Translations under genes and position numbers: made by a program
Shown here: in pieces, positions 8,682 through 17,432 of the stretch
How the letters are laid out: each line of letters begins with the position of its first letter
Position numbering within the stretch: position 1 is the stretch's first letter
NCBI GenBank assembly: GCA_017621795.1
Contig: JAGASJ010000002.1
Location: 1-51,617 of the forward strand
Source: Oscillospiraceae bacterium
Lineage (GTDB): Bacteria; Bacillota; Clostridia; Oscillospirales; Oscillospiraceae
Direction of reading: 5' to 3'
Length of the DNA stretch: 51,617 bases
The notes under the pieces: model-generated
Told to the model about the DNA's origin: nothing
Database searches by the model: none
The model's input: only the letters and a program-made list of their open reading frames with translations

Positions 8682-9041
8682 TTAGAACTTCAGGCCGCCT
8701 TCGCGGGCGCCCTCAGCCAGAGCAGCCACACGGCCGTGATACAGATAGCCACCGCGGTCGAAAACGACCTCTTCGATGCCCTTTGCCTTAGCACGCTCTG
8801 CCAAAGCCAGGCCAACCTTCTTGGCGGCTTCAATGTTGCCGGTAGCACCCTCAAAGCCCTTTTCCAGGGTGTTGGCGGAAGCCAAGGTCACGCCGTTTAC
8901 ATCGTCGATGAGCTGGGCGTAGATGTTGGCATTGCTGCGGAACACATTTAAACGGGGGCACTGTGCAGTGCCGGAGATCTTGCCACGAACACGGATATGC
9001 CGCTTCAGGCGCATTGCTTTCTTATTGAAATTACTGACCAT
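8682..9041 (-). CDS. rplR: 50S ribosomal protein L18
   Basis: 5S rRNA-binding protein of the central protuberance. 119 aa: an N-terminal basic helix region ([18 protein letters not shown]), then [18 protein letters not shown] and the terminal [27 protein letters not shown]. The tail is canonical. It follows rplF by 15 nt. Confidence 0.98.
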   Translation of the reverse strand: MVSNFNKKAMRLKRHIRVRGKISGTAQCPRLNVFRSNANIYAQLIDDVNGVTLASANTLEKGFEGATGNIEAAKKVGLALAERAKAKGIEEVVFDRGGYLYHGRVAALAEGAREGGLKF

Positions 9042-9056
9042 TTCGGCACACCTCCA

Positions 9057-9602
9057 TTACTTCTTGCCACCGGTCTTACCAACCTTACGGCGGATAACTT
9101 CGGTGGAGTACTTGATGCCCTTGCCCTTGTAAGGCTCGGGGGGACGCTTACCACGGACTTCTGCGGCAAACTGGCCGACGACCTGCTTGTCGATGCCCTG
9201 GATGATAATCTTATTGGGGGTGGGCACTTCTACGGTGATGCCGGGGATTTCGTCCACGATGACCTCGTGAGAGAAGCCCAGACGCATAACCAGCTGATTG
9301 CCCTTCTTCTCGGCGCGGTAGCCAACACCGTTGACTTCCAGCTCCTTGGTGTAGCCCTTCTCTACGCCCTCGACCATATTGTTCAGCAGTGTACGGGTCA
9401 GGCCGTGCAGAGACTTGTGCAGATGCTCCTCATCGGGGCGCTCCACAGTCAGGACATTGCCTTCCAGCTTCAGGATCATATCGGGGTGGAAGGTGTAGTT
9501 CAAGGTGCCCTTGGGGCCCTTTACGGTAACAGCGTTGCCAGCGGCAACATCAACTGTTACGCCTGCCGGAATGATAACCGGCTTCTTACCAATTCTTGAC
9601 AT
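9057..9602 (-). CDS. rplF: 50S ribosomal protein L6
   Basis: Two-lobed large-subunit protein near the sarcin-ricin loop. 181 aa: [15 protein letters not shown] at the start, [20 protein letters not shown] at the lobe junction, and the diagnostic [21 protein letters not shown] followed by a short VGKTGGKK tail. It follows rpsH by 13 nt with AAGGAGGAAAG upstream. Confidence 0.98.
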   Translation of the reverse strand: MSRIGKKPVIIPAGVTVDVAAGNAVTVKGPKGTLNYTFHPDMILKLEGNVLTVERPDEEHLHKSLHGLTRTLLNNMVEGVEKGYTKELEVNGVGYRAEKKGNQLVMRLGFSHEVIVDEIPGITVEVPTPNKIIIQGIDKQVVGQFAAEVRGKRPPEPYKGKGIKYSTEVIRRKVGKTGGKK

Positions 9603-9615
9603 TGTGCTTTCCTCC

Positions 9616-10014
9616 TTACCAAACGAAAGCCAGCACTTCGCCGCCGATGTGCAGCTCGCGAGCCTTCTTGTCGGTCATAACACCCTTGGAAGTGGAAACG
9701 ATGGCAATACCCAGGCCCTTCAGGACGCGGGGCATATCCTCAGCGCCAGCGTATACACGCAGACCGGGCTTGGAAATGCGGCGCAGACCGGAAATAACCT
9801 GCTGCTTCTTAGCCAAATACTTCAGGGTGATGTGGATGATGCCCTGATTGCCATTGTCCACCAGGGAGTAGGACTTGATGTAGCCCTCGTCCAACAGGAT
9901 CTGTGCAATAGACTTCTTCAGGTTGGAAGCAGGAACATCCACAGTGTCGTGCTTTGCAGAATTCGCATTCCGAATGCGGGTCAGCATATCTGCTACGGGA
10001 TCGGTGATTTGCAT
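9616..10014 (-). CDS. rpsH: 30S ribosomal protein S8
   Basis: Primary 16S central-domain binder; in E. coli it represses the spc operon. 132 aa. The true start is ATG 10014 ([18 protein letters not shown]), with GGAGGA placed 7 nt upstream; an open frame runs 23 codons further up into the repeat-bearing gap but has no support. The C-terminus [28 protein letters not shown] is canonical. It is separated from rpsN by a 259-nt gap, the only large interruption in this part of the operon. Confidence 0.97.
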   Translation of the reverse strand: MQITDPVADMLTRIRNANSAKHDTVDVPASNLKKSIAQILLDEGYIKSYSLVDNGNQGIIHITLKYLAKKQQVISGLRRISKPGLRVYAGAEDMPRVLKGLGIAIVSTSKGVMTDKKARELHIGGEVLAFVW

Positions 10015-10273
10015 GTTAATAATCCTCCTCTTAGAAGTTACGGGCTTAACCCGTTGAGATCCGGGGGTATCCGAAGAATGCAAGCTTCGCCTGCAGTGAA
10101 GAGATCAGAGTGAAAAGTGAAGAGTTGCGGTATCCGCTTCGCGGATCATTTAAAATCTTTTCCGAAGGAAATACCTTTTCTCTTCTCTCTTCTCTCTTCT
10201 CTTTTCTCTGCCATGCGCCGCCCCATGTTCTCGGGACGAACCGAATCTTTAATACACTTTAATACTTACGACC
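10015..10273 (-). repeat. Repeat-bearing insertion between rpsN and rpsH
   Basis: A 259-nt non-coding gap where neighbouring genes are only 13-20 nt apart. Read on the minus strand it has a purine-only tract of GAGAA units (10175-10209), hairpin ATCCGC-GAA-GCGGAT (10130-10146), a tract of short repeats reading actcttcacttttcactc, and a CGGG/CCCG hairpin just upstream of the rpsH SD. The purine tract matches one at 51377-51428, so it is a dispersed element. No gene or terminator with a T-run is seen. Confidence 0.75.
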
Positions 10274-10459
10274 TTACCAGCTTGCCTTCCGCACACCGGG
10301 AATCTGACCCTTGTAGGCCAGCTCACGGAAGCAGATACGGCAAACGCCGTAGTCGCGCAGGTATGCATGAGGTCTGCCGCAGATCTTGCAGCGATTGTAG
10401 CGGCGGCTGGAGAACTTTGCCTCAGCCTGCTGCTTCAGGATCATAGACTTCTTTGCCAT
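10274..10459 (-). CDS. rpsZ: 30S ribosomal protein S14, type Z
   Basis: The short zinc-binding S14 (61 aa). The zinc ligands are in [10 protein letters not shown] and [10 protein letters not shown] (CxxC...CxxC), and the C-terminus [11 protein letters not shown] is typical. Zinc-type S14 is the form normally encoded in the spc operon of Bacillota. It follows rplE by 16 nt and is followed by the repeat-bearing gap. Confidence 0.97.
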   Translation of the reverse strand: MAKKSMILKQQAEAKFSSRRYNRCKICGRPHAYLRDYGVCRICFRELAYKGQIPGVRKASW

Positions 10460-10475
10460 ATTGTCGTCCTCCTAA

Positions 10476-11018
10476 TCAAGCGTGGAAGGGAGCGCCAAGC
10501 TGGGTCAGCAGCTCTTTTGCTTCCTCGTCGGTGGTAGCGGTGGTGCAGATGCAGATGTCCATACCACGAATCTTGTCTACCTTATCGTACTCGATTTCGG
10601 GGAAAATCAACTGTTCCTTCAGGCCAAAGGCATAGTTGCCGCGGCCATCGAAGGCGTTGGGGTTGATGCCACGGAAGTCACGGACACGGGGCAGCGCAAC
10701 GCTGAACAGACGGTCCAGGAATTCGTACATCTTGTCGCCACGCAGGGTGACCTTTACACCAACAGTTTCGCCCTCACGGAGCTTGAAGTTTGCAACGGAC
10801 TTACGAGCCTTGCAGGTCACGGGCTTTTGGCCGGTGATGGTGGCGATGTCCTTGCAGATTGCTTCAATTTCCTTGGCGTTGTTCTTGCTGTCGCCGCAGC
10901 CAACGTTTACGATGACCTTAGCCAGCTTGGGGATCTGCATAACGCTCTTGTAGCCGAACTTCTTGTTCAGGGCAGGAGCGATCTCGGCAGTATACAGTTC
11001 TTTCAGTCTTGCAGCCAT
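10476..11018 (-). CDS. rplE: 50S ribosomal protein L5
   Basis: 5S rRNA-associated protein contacting S13 across the subunit bridge. 180 aa. Diagnostic segments are [38 protein letters not shown], and [24 protein letters not shown]. It lies between rplX and rpsZ, with TAGGAGGAGTTAATCA upstream. Confidence 0.98.
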   Translation of the reverse strand: MAARLKELYTAEIAPALNKKFGYKSVMQIPKLAKVIVNVGCGDSKNNAKEIEAICKDIATITGQKPVTCKARKSVANFKLREGETVGVKVTLRGDKMYEFLDRLFSVALPRVRDFRGINPNAFDGRGNYAFGLKEQLIFPEIEYDKVDKIRGMDICICTTATTDEEAKELLTQLGAPFHA

Positions 11019-11037
11019 TGATTAACTCCTCCTAAAC

Positions 11038-11343
11038 TTAGATTTCGGTGCCGCACTTGCGGCAGATACGGGTCTTCTTGCCGTCTTCCACCTTGAAGCC
11101 TACACGCACGCCCTTGTCGCACTTGGGGCAGTACAGAGCAACCTTGCAGGAACGGATGGGGGTCTCGCGCTTCACAATGCCGCCCTCATCGCCCTGCTTG
11201 CGGGGCTTGGTGTGGCAGGTGGCAACGTTGACCTTCTCGACAACGACCTTGTTTTCAGCGGGCATAGCAACCAGTACCTTGCCCTTTACGCCCTTGTCCT
11301 TACCGGACAGGACTACTACGGTATCATTCTTCTTAATGTTCAT
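11038..11343 (-). CDS. rplX: 50S ribosomal protein L24 with C-terminal CxxC pairs
   Basis: Assembly-initiating large-subunit protein with an N-terminal KOW motif (IKKNDTVVVLSGKDKGVKGKV). 101 aa. The C-terminus has two CxxC pairs (YCPKCDKG and RICRKCGTEI), suggesting a small zinc ribbon, seen in many Gram-positive L24 proteins. The order rplN-rplX-rplE is standard. Confidence 0.97.
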   Translation of the reverse strand: MNIKKNDTVVVLSGKDKGVKGKVLVAMPAENKVVVEKVNVATCHTKPRKQGDEGGIVKRETPIRSCKVALYCPKCDKGVRVGFKVEDGKKTRICRKCGTEI

Positions 11344-11357
11344 ATCTTGGTTCCCCC

Positions 11358-11726
11358 TTAGATGACTTCGGGAGCCAGGGACAGGATCTTCATAAATTCT
11401 CTGTCGCGCAGCTCACGTGCCACCGGTCCAAAGATACGGGTACCACGGGGATTGTGGTCTTCCTTGATGATCACAGCAGCGTTCTCATCAAAGCGCACAT
11501 AGGTGCCGTCCTCACGACGGACGCCCCGCTTGGTACGGACGATCACAGCCTTAACGACTTCGCCCTTCTTCACAGTGCCGCCGGGAGCAGCCTTACGAAC
11601 GGAAGCAACGATAACATCACCGATATTACCGAATTTACGCTTGGAGCCGCCCAGAACCCGGATGCAGTGGATTTCCTTAGCGCCGGTGTTGTCGGCAACC
11701 TTCAGGTAGCTTTCCATCTGAATCAT
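11358..11726 (-). CDS. rplN: 50S ribosomal protein L14
   Basis: Intersubunit-face protein, 122 aa, the standard length. [19 protein letters not shown] opens it; the centre has [20 protein letters not shown] and the end has [21 protein letters not shown] and LAPEVI. The RBS is AAGGAGG. Confidence 0.98.
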   Translation of the reverse strand: MIQMESYLKVADNTGAKEIHCIRVLGGSKRKFGNIGDVIVASVRKAAPGGTVKKGEVVKAVIVRTKRGVRREDGTYVRFDENAAVIIKEDHNPRGTRIFGPVARELRDREFMKILSLAPEVI

Positions 11727-11740
11727 AATTACCGACCTCC

Positions 11741-12004
11741 TTACTTAGCCTTTTCAATGATTCGGACCAGTCTCCATCTCTTATCCTTAGACAGAGGACG
11801 GGTCTCCATGACCTCAACGGTATCGCCGATGCCACACTCGTTGTTCTCGTCGTGTGCCTTCAGCTTGTAAGTCCGCTTCATGGTCTTCTTGTACAGAGGA
11901 TGCTGCACGCTATCCTCGATCGCAACCACAATGGTCTTGTCCATCTTATCGGAGACGACCTGACCGATTCTGGTTTTGCGGAATGCTCTTGTATTTTCAG
12001 TCAT
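11741..12004 (-). CDS. rpsQ: 30S ribosomal protein S17
   Basis: OB-fold protein binding 16S helix 11. 87 aa: [39 protein letters not shown] and [21 protein letters not shown] are typical. It sits between rpmC and rplN with 14-nt gaps. Confidence 0.98.
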   Translation of the reverse strand: MTENTRAFRKTRIGQVVSDKMDKTIVVAIEDSVQHPLYKKTMKRTYKLKAHDENNECGIGDTVEVMETRPLSKDKRWRLVRIIEKAK

Positions 12005-12018
12005 TTACGCTTTCCTCC

Positions 12019-12222
12019 TCAGACGTTGGTCTCTTTCTCGCGAATAATGGTCTTGATGCGGGCAATGTCTTTCTTAGCAGCCGCAATCTTCATCGGGTTG
12101 TCCAGCTGGTTGGTGGCATGCTGCATTCTGAGCATAAACAGGTCCTTCTTCAGCTCTTGGAGCTTCTCCTCCAGCTTCTCAACGGACAGGCCACGCAGAT
12201 CCTTGATTTCTTTTGCCTTCAT
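12019..12222 (-). CDS. rpmC: 50S ribosomal protein L29
   Basis: Two-helix protein at the exit tunnel rim. 67 aa: [20 protein letters not shown], then [19 protein letters not shown]. The start ATG 12222 lies one base past the rplP stop. Upstream is GGTGGTGAATAAG, a weak SD, so translation is probably coupled to rplP; a TTG at 12237 is in frame but less likely. Confidence 0.96.
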   Translation of the reverse strand: MKAKEIKDLRGLSVEKLEEKLQELKKDLFMLRMQHATNQLDNPMKIAAAKKDIARIKTIIREKETNV

Positions 12223-12223
12223 C

Positions 12224-12655
12224 TTATTCACCACCAATCTCAGTTTCTACTTCCCGAGCGATGATGCGGGTCTTGATAGGCAGCTTGTGCTGTGCAAGAC
12301 GCATTGCCTCGCGGGCCACTTCCTCAGAAACGCCAGCGATCTCAAACATCACCTTCTGGTTCTTCACAACAGCGACCCAGCCTTCAGGAGCGCCCTTACC
12401 GGAACCCATACGGGAACCCAGGCCCTTCTTGGAATAAGGCTTGTCGGGGAAAATCTTGATCCAGACCTTACCGCCACGCTTGGTGTAACGGGTCATGGCA
12501 ATACGAGCTGCCTCGATCTGGTTGCCGGTGATCCAGCCGGGCTCCAGGGCCTGGATGCCGAAATCACCATAGGAAACCTTGTTACCGCGGGAGGCGGTAC
12601 CGGTCATACGACCACGCTGTACCTTGCGGTACTTAGCTCTTTTGGGCATTAACAT
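12224..12655 (-). CDS. rplP: 50S ribosomal protein L16
   Basis: Large-subunit protein organising the A-site region. 143 aa. [19 protein letters not shown] is the canonical start; [20 protein letters not shown] and [20 protein letters not shown] follow. Its ATG overlaps the rpsC stop (TAATG); GGAGG nine bases upstream supports ATG 12655 rather than the ATG two codons later. Confidence 0.98.
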   Translation of the reverse strand: MLMPKRAKYRKVQRGRMTGTASRGNKVSYGDFGIQALEPGWITGNQIEAARIAMTRYTKRGGKVWIKIFPDKPYSKKGLGSRMGSGKGAPEGWVAVVKNQKVMFEIAGVSEEVAREAMRLAQHKLPIKTRIIAREVETEIGGE

Positions 12656-13431
12656 TAGCGGTTGCCTCCTTCTTTGCGGTAGTTGGGTCTGTCACCCTGA
12701 CGGCGTTCACCACCCTGGCGACGGTCACCACCCTGACGGCGGTCACCACGACGCTCGCGGCGCTCACGGGGAGCGGGCTCAGGGGTGGTGCTGCGCAGAG
12801 TAGTATTCAGGACTTCACCCTTGTAGATCCATACCTTCACACCGATGCGGCCGTAAGTGGTGGCAGCTTCAGCGAAGCCGTACTCGATATCAGCACGGAT
12901 GGTCTGCAGAGGAATGGTGCCCTCGTGATAACTCTCAGAACGGGCAATTTCTGCACCGCCCAGACGGCCACTACAGGTAACCTTGATGCCCTTGGCACCC
13001 AGGCGGGTAGCCTGCTGCATAGCCTTCTTCATTGCGCGGCGGAAGGAGATACGCTTCTCCAGCTGCTGAGCAATGTTCTCGGCAACCAGCTGAGCGTTCA
13101 GGTCGGGGCTGCGAACCTCAACGATGTTCAGGTTCACGCTCTTGCCCAGGCGATTTTCCATATCCTTGCGCAGGTTTTCAATCTCAGCACCGGCCTTACC
13201 GATGACCACACCGGGGCGGGAGCAGTTGATGTTGATCTTGACCTTGCCGTTGGAACGCTCGATCTCGATCTTAGCGACGCCTGCGGCGTACAGCTTTTCT
13301 TTCAGATACTTACGGATGTTGTAATCTTCGACGACCAGGTCACCAACCTTGTCCTCGCGGGCGTACCAGCGGGAATCCCAATCCTTGATAACGCCTACCC
13401 GCAGTCCATGGGGATTAACTTTCTGTCCCAT
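12655..13431 (-). CDS. rpsC: 30S ribosomal protein S3 with repetitive Arg/Gly tail
   Basis: Head protein at the mRNA entry tunnel. 258 aa: [22 protein letters not shown] domain at ~40-110 ([20 protein letters not shown]), then the C-terminal domain with [16 protein letters not shown]. After residue ~220 the family core ends and a tail of near-repeats RRx[18 protein letters not shown] runs to the end, with the DNA also tandemly repeated (~12690-12765). Such tails vary among Clostridia; they may extend the RNA contact or be slippage products (inference). Confidence 0.97.
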   Translation of the reverse strand: MGQKVNPHGLRVGVIKDWDSRWYAREDKVGDLVVEDYNIRKYLKEKLYAAGVAKIEIERSNGKVKININCSRPGVVIGKAGAEIENLRKDMENRLGKSVNLNIVEVRSPDLNAQLVAENIAQQLEKRISFRRAMKKAMQQATRLGAKGIKVTCSGRLGGAEIARSESYHEGTIPLQTIRADIEYGFAEAATTYGRIGVKVWIYKGEVLNTTLRSTTPEPAPRERRERRGDRRQGGDRRQGGERRQGDRPNYRKEGGNR

Positions 13432-13444
13432 AGCTACCTCCTGA

Positions 13445-13780
13445 TTAAGCCTTCTCGCTCACACCGATGGTGATGTGAGTGGTTCTCTTTAAAATCCGAA
13501 CAAATCCGCGTCTGCTGGCGATTCTGCCGCGCTTGATCACAGAACCGGGGTTCGCGAACACGGTGGAAACGTACAGATTGTCGGAATTCATGCCGTGGTT
13601 GTGCTCGGCATTTGCCACAGCACTCTTCAGCAGCTTGGCCATAGGCTCACAAGCAGCCTTGGTGGTCTGAGACAGGTATGCGGCAGCGGTCTTGACGTCC
13701 TTGCCCCGGATCATATCGCAAACGAGCTTTACCTTACGGGGAGACATACGGACGTACTTTACATGTGCAAATGCTTCCAT
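13445..13780 (-). CDS. rplV: 50S ribosomal protein L22
   Basis: Lines the exit tunnel through an extended beta-hairpin. 111 aa: [58 protein letters not shown] and VSEK near the end. The hairpin tip is of standard length, without the deletions that confer macrolide resistance elsewhere. It lies between rpsS and rpsC. Confidence 0.98.
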   Translation of the reverse strand: MEAFAHVKYVRMSPRKVKLVCDMIRGKDVKTAAAYLSQTTKAACEPMAKLLKSAVANAEHNHGMNSDNLYVSTVFANPGSVIKRGRIASRRGFVRILKRTTHITIGVSEKA

Positions 13781-13792
13781 TTCAGTACCTCC

Positions 13793-14071
13793 TTACTTGG
13801 AATTGGCGGTCTTGCTGCCGGAGTGACCACGGAAGGTCCGGGTCGGAACGAACTCGCCCAGCTTGTGACCGACCATATCTTCAGTGATATAGACAGGAAC
13901 GTGCTTGCGGCCGTCGTGGACAGCGATGGTGTGACCGACAAAGGAGGGGAAGATGGTGGAAGCTCTGGACCAGGTCTTCAGGACCTTCTTTTCACCGGCC
14001 TTATTCAGCTCCTCGACGCGCTTGTACAGCTCAGGAGCGACGAAAGGGCCCTTTTTGATACTTCTGCTCAT
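13793..14071 (-). CDS. rpsS: 30S ribosomal protein S19
   Basis: Head protein partnering S13. 92 aa: [59 protein letters not shown] and RTFRGHSG. It follows rplB by 12 nt with GGAGG upstream. Confidence 0.98.
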   Translation of the reverse strand: MSRSIKKGPFVAPELYKRVEELNKAGEKKVLKTWSRASTIFPSFVGHTIAVHDGRKHVPVYITEDMVGHKLGEFVPTRTFRGHSGSKTANSK

Positions 14072-14083
14072 TTCATTTCCTCC

Positions 14084-14920
14084 TTACTTGCTGTTTCTGC
14101 GCTTGACAATGAACTTATTGGTGGGGTTCTTTGTCTTGCGAGTCTTATAACCCAGAGCAGGCTTGCCCCAGGGAGTTACAGGGCCGGGGCGACCGACAGG
14201 TGCGCGGCCCTCACCACCACCGTGGGGGTGGTCATTGGGGTTCATAACAGAACCGCGAACGGTGGGACGGATACCCATGTGACGGGTACGGCCGGCCTTA
14301 CCGATGTGGATGTTCTCGTGGTCCAAGTTGCCAACCTGACCGATGCAGGCAGTGCAGTTGGTACGCACATAGCGAACTTCGCCGGAGGGCAGACGAACCT
14401 GAGCCAGGTCGCCTTCCTTCGCCATCAGCTGAGCAGCGGTGCCGGCAGAACGAACCATCTGTGCACCGTGACCGGGCTGCAGCTCCACATTGTGGATCAC
14501 AGTACCAACAGGAATGTTGGCAATGGGCAAGCAGTTGCCGGGCTTGATGTCGGCAGCGGCAGAGGATACTACCTGGTCGCCGGCCTTCAGACCGTTGGGA
14601 GCCAGGATATAGCTCAGGGTGTTGTCCTCATACTTGATGAGGGCGATGAAAGCACTGCGGTTGGGATCGTACTCAATGCGCTCTACAGTAGCGGGCATAT
14701 CCAGCTTCTGACGCTTGAAGTCGATGATGCGGTACTTTCTCTTGTTTCCGCCGCCACGATGACGGACGGTGATGTGACCGTAGCTGTTGCGACCGGCATT
14801 CTTCTTCAGGGTCTCAACCAGGCTACGCTCAGGTTTTGCCTTCTTATCTACGCCTTCAAAGCCGGACACGGTCATATTACGACGGGCCGGGGTATAAGGC
14901 TTGAAAGTTTTAATAGCCAT
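14084..14920 (-). CDS. rplB: 50S ribosomal protein L2
   Basis: Core 23S-binding protein required for peptidyl-transferase activity and subunit joining. 278 aa. Signatures are [20 protein letters not shown], the RNA-binding [18 protein letters not shown], and [20 protein letters not shown] containing the conserved catalytic-centre histidine region. It ends [20 protein letters not shown]. Confidence 0.98.
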   Translation of the reverse strand: MAIKTFKPYTPARRNMTVSGFEGVDKKAKPERSLVETLKKNAGRNSYGHITVRHRGGGNKRKYRIIDFKRQKLDMPATVERIEYDPNRSAFIALIKYEDNTLSYILAPNGLKAGDQVVSSAAADIKPGNCLPIANIPVGTVIHNVELQPGHGAQMVRSAGTAAQLMAKEGDLAQVRLPSGEVRYVRTNCTACIGQVGNLDHENIHIGKAGRTRHMGIRPTVRGSVMNPNDHPHGGGEGRAPVGRPGPVTPWGKPALGYKTRKTKNPTNKFIVKRRNSK

Positions 14921-14947
14921 TTGCGTTTACTCCTTTTTGAGATTGGA

Positions 14948-15241
14948 TTACACCATACCCTCGAAGAACTCGATGGTCTTGGAGTTGGCGGTCAGAGTGA
15001 CCACAGCCTTCTTGTAAGCTGCGCGGGGGCCTGCGGGATAAGCGCCGGTGCGCTTTACCTTGCCCTGCATACGGATGGTGTTGACCTTGGCAACCTTCAC
15101 GTCGAAGATTTCCTCAACAGCAGCCTTGATTTCTGTCTTGGTGGCATTGATGGCAACCTGGAATACGTACTTCTTGTCAGCAACGGACTCCATGGACTGC
15201 TCAGTGATCACCGGTCTGCGGATAATATCATAAGCGTTCAT
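14948..15241 (-). CDS. rplW: 50S ribosomal protein L23
   Basis: Exit-tunnel rim protein and docking site for SRP and trigger factor. 97 aa: [56 protein letters not shown]. Its ATG shares a base with the rplD stop, so the two are coupled. Confidence 0.98.
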   Translation of the reverse strand: MNAYDIIRRPVITEQSMESVADKKYVFQVAINATKTEIKAAVEEIFDVKVAKVNTIRMQGKVKRTGAYPAGPRAAYKKAVVTLTANSKTIEFFEGMV

Positions 15242-15864
15242 TATGCGAATACCTCCTCGATCTTCCGCAAAGCTTCCTGGTCAACGACCAGCTTCTTTGC
15301 ATTGATTACGTCGTAGACGTTGATCAGGTTGGCGAAGGTAACCTCGCAGCCGGGAATGTTGCGGCCGGACTTGACAACGTTTGCATCAGGTGCGGCAGTA
15401 ACTACCAGGGCCTTGCAATCTGCACCGACTGCCTTCAGGAAAGCAGCGAAATCCTTGGTCTTGGGTGCGTCCATCTTGATGGAGTCGATCACGATCAGGT
15501 TTTCCTCTGCAACCTTGGCGCTCAGTACGGACTTCAGAGCCAGGCGGCGGGTCTTCTTGTTGAGCGTGTAGCTGTAGTCACGGGGCTTCGGTGCGAATAC
15601 CACACCACCGTGGGTCCACTGGGGAGCACGGGTGCTGCCCTGACGGGCGCGGCCGGTGCCCTTCTGCTTCCAGGGCTTTCTGCCGCCGCCGGAAACTTCT
15701 GCACGAGTCAGAGCAGACTGGGTGCCCTGACGCTTGTTGGCCAGATGATTCTTAACAACATCGTGGACAACAGACTGATTGGCCTCTACGCCGAACACAG
15801 CTTCGGACAGTTCGATCTCGCCAACCAGCTTGCCGGACATATCATAAACATTGGTCTTAAGCAT
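15241..15864 (-). CDS. rplD: 50S ribosomal protein L4
   Basis: Tunnel-lining protein; in E. coli it represses the S10 operon. 207 aa: [20 protein letters not shown], the internal loop [20 protein letters not shown] and [19 protein letters not shown] that reach the tunnel, and a globular domain with [17 protein letters not shown]. The loop sequence [10 protein letters not shown] is intact. It follows rplC by 19 nt. Confidence 0.98.
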   Translation of the reverse strand: MLKTNVYDMSGKLVGEIELSEAVFGVEANQSVVHDVVKNHLANKRQGTQSALTRAEVSGGGRKPWKQKGTGRARQGSTRAPQWTHGGVVFAPKPRDYSYTLNKKTRRLALKSVLSAKVAEENLIVIDSIKMDAPKTKDFAAFLKAVGADCKALVVTAAPDANVVKSGRNIPGCEVTFANLINVYDVINAKKLVVDQEALRKIEEVFA

Positions 15865-15883
15865 GATTTAAGATCTCCTTTCC

Positions 15884-16597
15884 TTAGCCTCTTGCGGAAG
15901 CCTTCTGCGGGTTTCTGCCGGAAGCCTTCTGCGGGTTCTTGCTGATGCCGGCCTCGGCACCCTTGGCCTTGACGTTCTTGACAGTGTTGCGCAGGTAAAC
16001 CAGACCGCCCTTGGGGCCGGGGATGGCGCCGCGGATAACGATCATATTCAGCTCTGCATCAACCTTGACGATTTCCAGATTCTCGATGGTGACCTGCTCA
16101 TTGCCCATCTGGCCTGCGCCGATCTTGCCCTTGAAGATGCGAGCTGCATCCAGAGCGCCCATGGAACCTGCGTGACGGTGGACAGGGCCGCCGCCGTGGG
16201 TCATATCAATGCGGTGCGCGTTGTGACGCTTGATAACACCCTGATATCCGTGACCCTTGGAAATACCGGTGACATCGATCATATCGCCGGATGCGAAGGT
16301 ATCGGCCTTTACAACATCACCCACGTTCAGGGTGCTGTTTTCCAGCTTAAATTCCTTCAGGTGCTTGACAGCCTCTACCCCGGCCTTCTTCAGGTGGCCG
16401 GCTTCAGGCTTGCTCAGCTTGGATTCCTTAACGGACTCAAAGCCAAGCTGTACGGCTTCATAGCCGTCGGTTTCGATGGTCTTCTTCTGAGTGACGACGC
16501 AGGGGCCTGCTTCCACAACGGTAACAGGGATCACCTTGCCGTTCTCATCGAAGATCTGGGTCATACCCACTTTCTTGCCGATGATTGCTTTCTGCAT
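15884..16597 (-). CDS. rplC: 50S ribosomal protein L3 with short repeat tail
   Basis: Core protein reaching the peptidyl-transferase centre. 237 aa, longer than the ~209-aa norm. [39 protein letters not shown], and [18 protein letters not shown] are canonical. After KGAEAGISK comes a tail with two copies of NPQKAS separated by GR, matched by a DNA repeat at 15892-15940. It is preceded by an unusual 133-nt gap after rpsJ. Confidence 0.97.
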   Translation of the reverse strand: MQKAIIGKKVGMTQIFDENGKVIPVTVVEAGPCVVTQKKTIETDGYEAVQLGFESVKESKLSKPEAGHLKKAGVEAVKHLKEFKLENSTLNVGDVVKADTFASGDMIDVTGISKGHGYQGVIKRHNAHRIDMTHGGGPVHRHAGSMGALDAARIFKGKIGAGQMGNEQVTIENLEIVKVDAELNMIVIRGAIPGPKGGLVYLRNTVKNVKAKGAEAGISKNPQKASGRNPQKASARG

Positions 16598-16730
16598 TTT
16601 TGGTTTTCTCCTTTTTTATAGGTTATTGGTTGACGGATGCATTGGGAACACCTGTCAACATGACCCGTCCGCCCGATGCCAGACAGTGCGGGCAGCGGTA
16701 ATTCCTATATATTATAATAATGTATAGGGA
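16598..16730 (-). promoter_or_regulatory. Structured gap between rpsJ and rplC
   Basis: On the minus strand, from the rpsJ stop, this 133-nt gap holds an AT-rich quasi-palindrome CCTATACATTATT...ATATAGG, a GC-rich hairpin GCCCG/CGGGC, and an inverted repeat GTTGAC(A)GG ... CCGTCAAC with a 14-nt loop ending about 25 nt before the rplC start. No terminator T-run follows. A regulatory RNA site for L3/L4-type feedback is possible, but this is inference only. Confidence 0.4.
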
Positions 16731-17039
16731 TTACAGCTTTATCTCTATCTCAACGCCAGCGGGAAGGTCCAGGCTCATCAGGGCCTCGATGGTCTTCTGG
16801 TTGGGGTTGAGGATATCGATCAGTCTCTTATGGGTTCTGCGCTCGAACTGCTCACGGCTATCCTTGTACTTGTGGACAGCGCGAAGGATGGTAACGACTT
16901 CCTTCTTGGTGGGCAGGGGGATGGGACCGGAAACAGAAGCGCCGTTGCGCTTTGCGGTCTCAACGATTTTGGCTGCGCTGGAATCGATCAGCTGGTGATC
17001 GTAAGCCTTCAGCCGAATGCGGATCATTTGGTTTGCCAT
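16731..17039 (-). CDS. rpsJ: 30S ribosomal protein S10
   Basis: Head protein and, as NusE, a transcription antitermination factor. 102 aa: [60 protein letters not shown] and a VEIEIKL end. It is the first gene of the ribosomal block; the RBS is AAGGAGGAAACC. Confidence 0.98.
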   Translation of the reverse strand: MANQMIRIRLKAYDHQLIDSSAAKIVETAKRNGASVSGPIPLPTKKEVVTILRAVHKYKDSREQFERRTHKRLIDILNPNQKTIEALMSLDLPAGVEIEIKL

Positions 17040-17306
17040 GGTTGGTTTCCTCCTTGAATTTCGTACTCAGTTTCTTTCGTCTGGGTACGGTCGAACTGAT
17101 TTGTTCACGCCGCCGTGCGTATCACTCCCAGCCATGAAAAATGGCCGACGCAAGGCCGACCTTTTCCTGCCGCGGCGATATACGCAAGCGTAAACAGGAC
17201 AGTTCAGCCGCCCGATGACCGGACATACTCCGCAGAAGTTACCGCCTTTCGGCGCAATCTCCTGCATCATCGCAGTACGCGCAGGGCAAAGTGCCCCTAT
17301 ACGCGC
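17040..17306 (-). promoter_or_regulatory. Long leader of the S10 operon
   Basis: About 265 nt lie between the promoter and rpsJ. Several short hairpins are visible on the minus strand: CGCC-GAAA-GGCG (GNRA loop), TACGC-TT-GCGTA, and GCCAT-TTTTC-ATGGC beside a TCGGCC direct repeat followed by T5. The arrangement could support attenuation or r-protein feedback; no known leader class is recognised. No protein gene is seen. Confidence 0.45.
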
Positions 17307-17312
17307 TCGATT

Positions 17313-17341
17313 ATGTTACCATCAAATGGGTATTTTGTCAA
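17313..17341 (-). promoter_or_regulatory. Promoter of the S10-spc-alpha operon
   Basis: On the minus strand -35 TTGACA (17336-17341), a 17-bp spacer and -10 TAACAT (17313-17318): a near-consensus housekeeping promoter placed before the 31-gene block and after the terminator of the upstream ABC gene. Confidence 0.85.
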
Positions 17342-17386
17342 GCATTATTTTTATAAATTTGTTTATTTTTCCGCATTTTCCCCATC

Positions 17387-17422
17387 AAAAAAACGAGAGG
17401 CTTCTGCTTTCGCCTCTCGTTT
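17387..17422 (-). terminator. Terminator of the ABC transporter gene
   Basis: Arms AAACGAGAGGC (17391-17401) and GCCTCTCGTTT (17412-17422), 10-nt loop, and on the minus strand a run of seven T. It lies 10 nt beyond the ABC stop codon. Confidence 0.93.
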
Positions 17423-17432
17423 CTTTGCTCAT

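Noticed and set aside
10015-10083. N-terminal extension of S8
   Set aside because: The frame is open for 23 more codons, but the family start and a proper SD place the start at 10014.
13595-15316. 573-codon open frame on the plus strand opposite rplV-rplD
   Set aside because: Antisense shadow of ribosomal genes with high codon bias; composition (Leu/Val/Gly/Asp-rich) is not that of a real protein.
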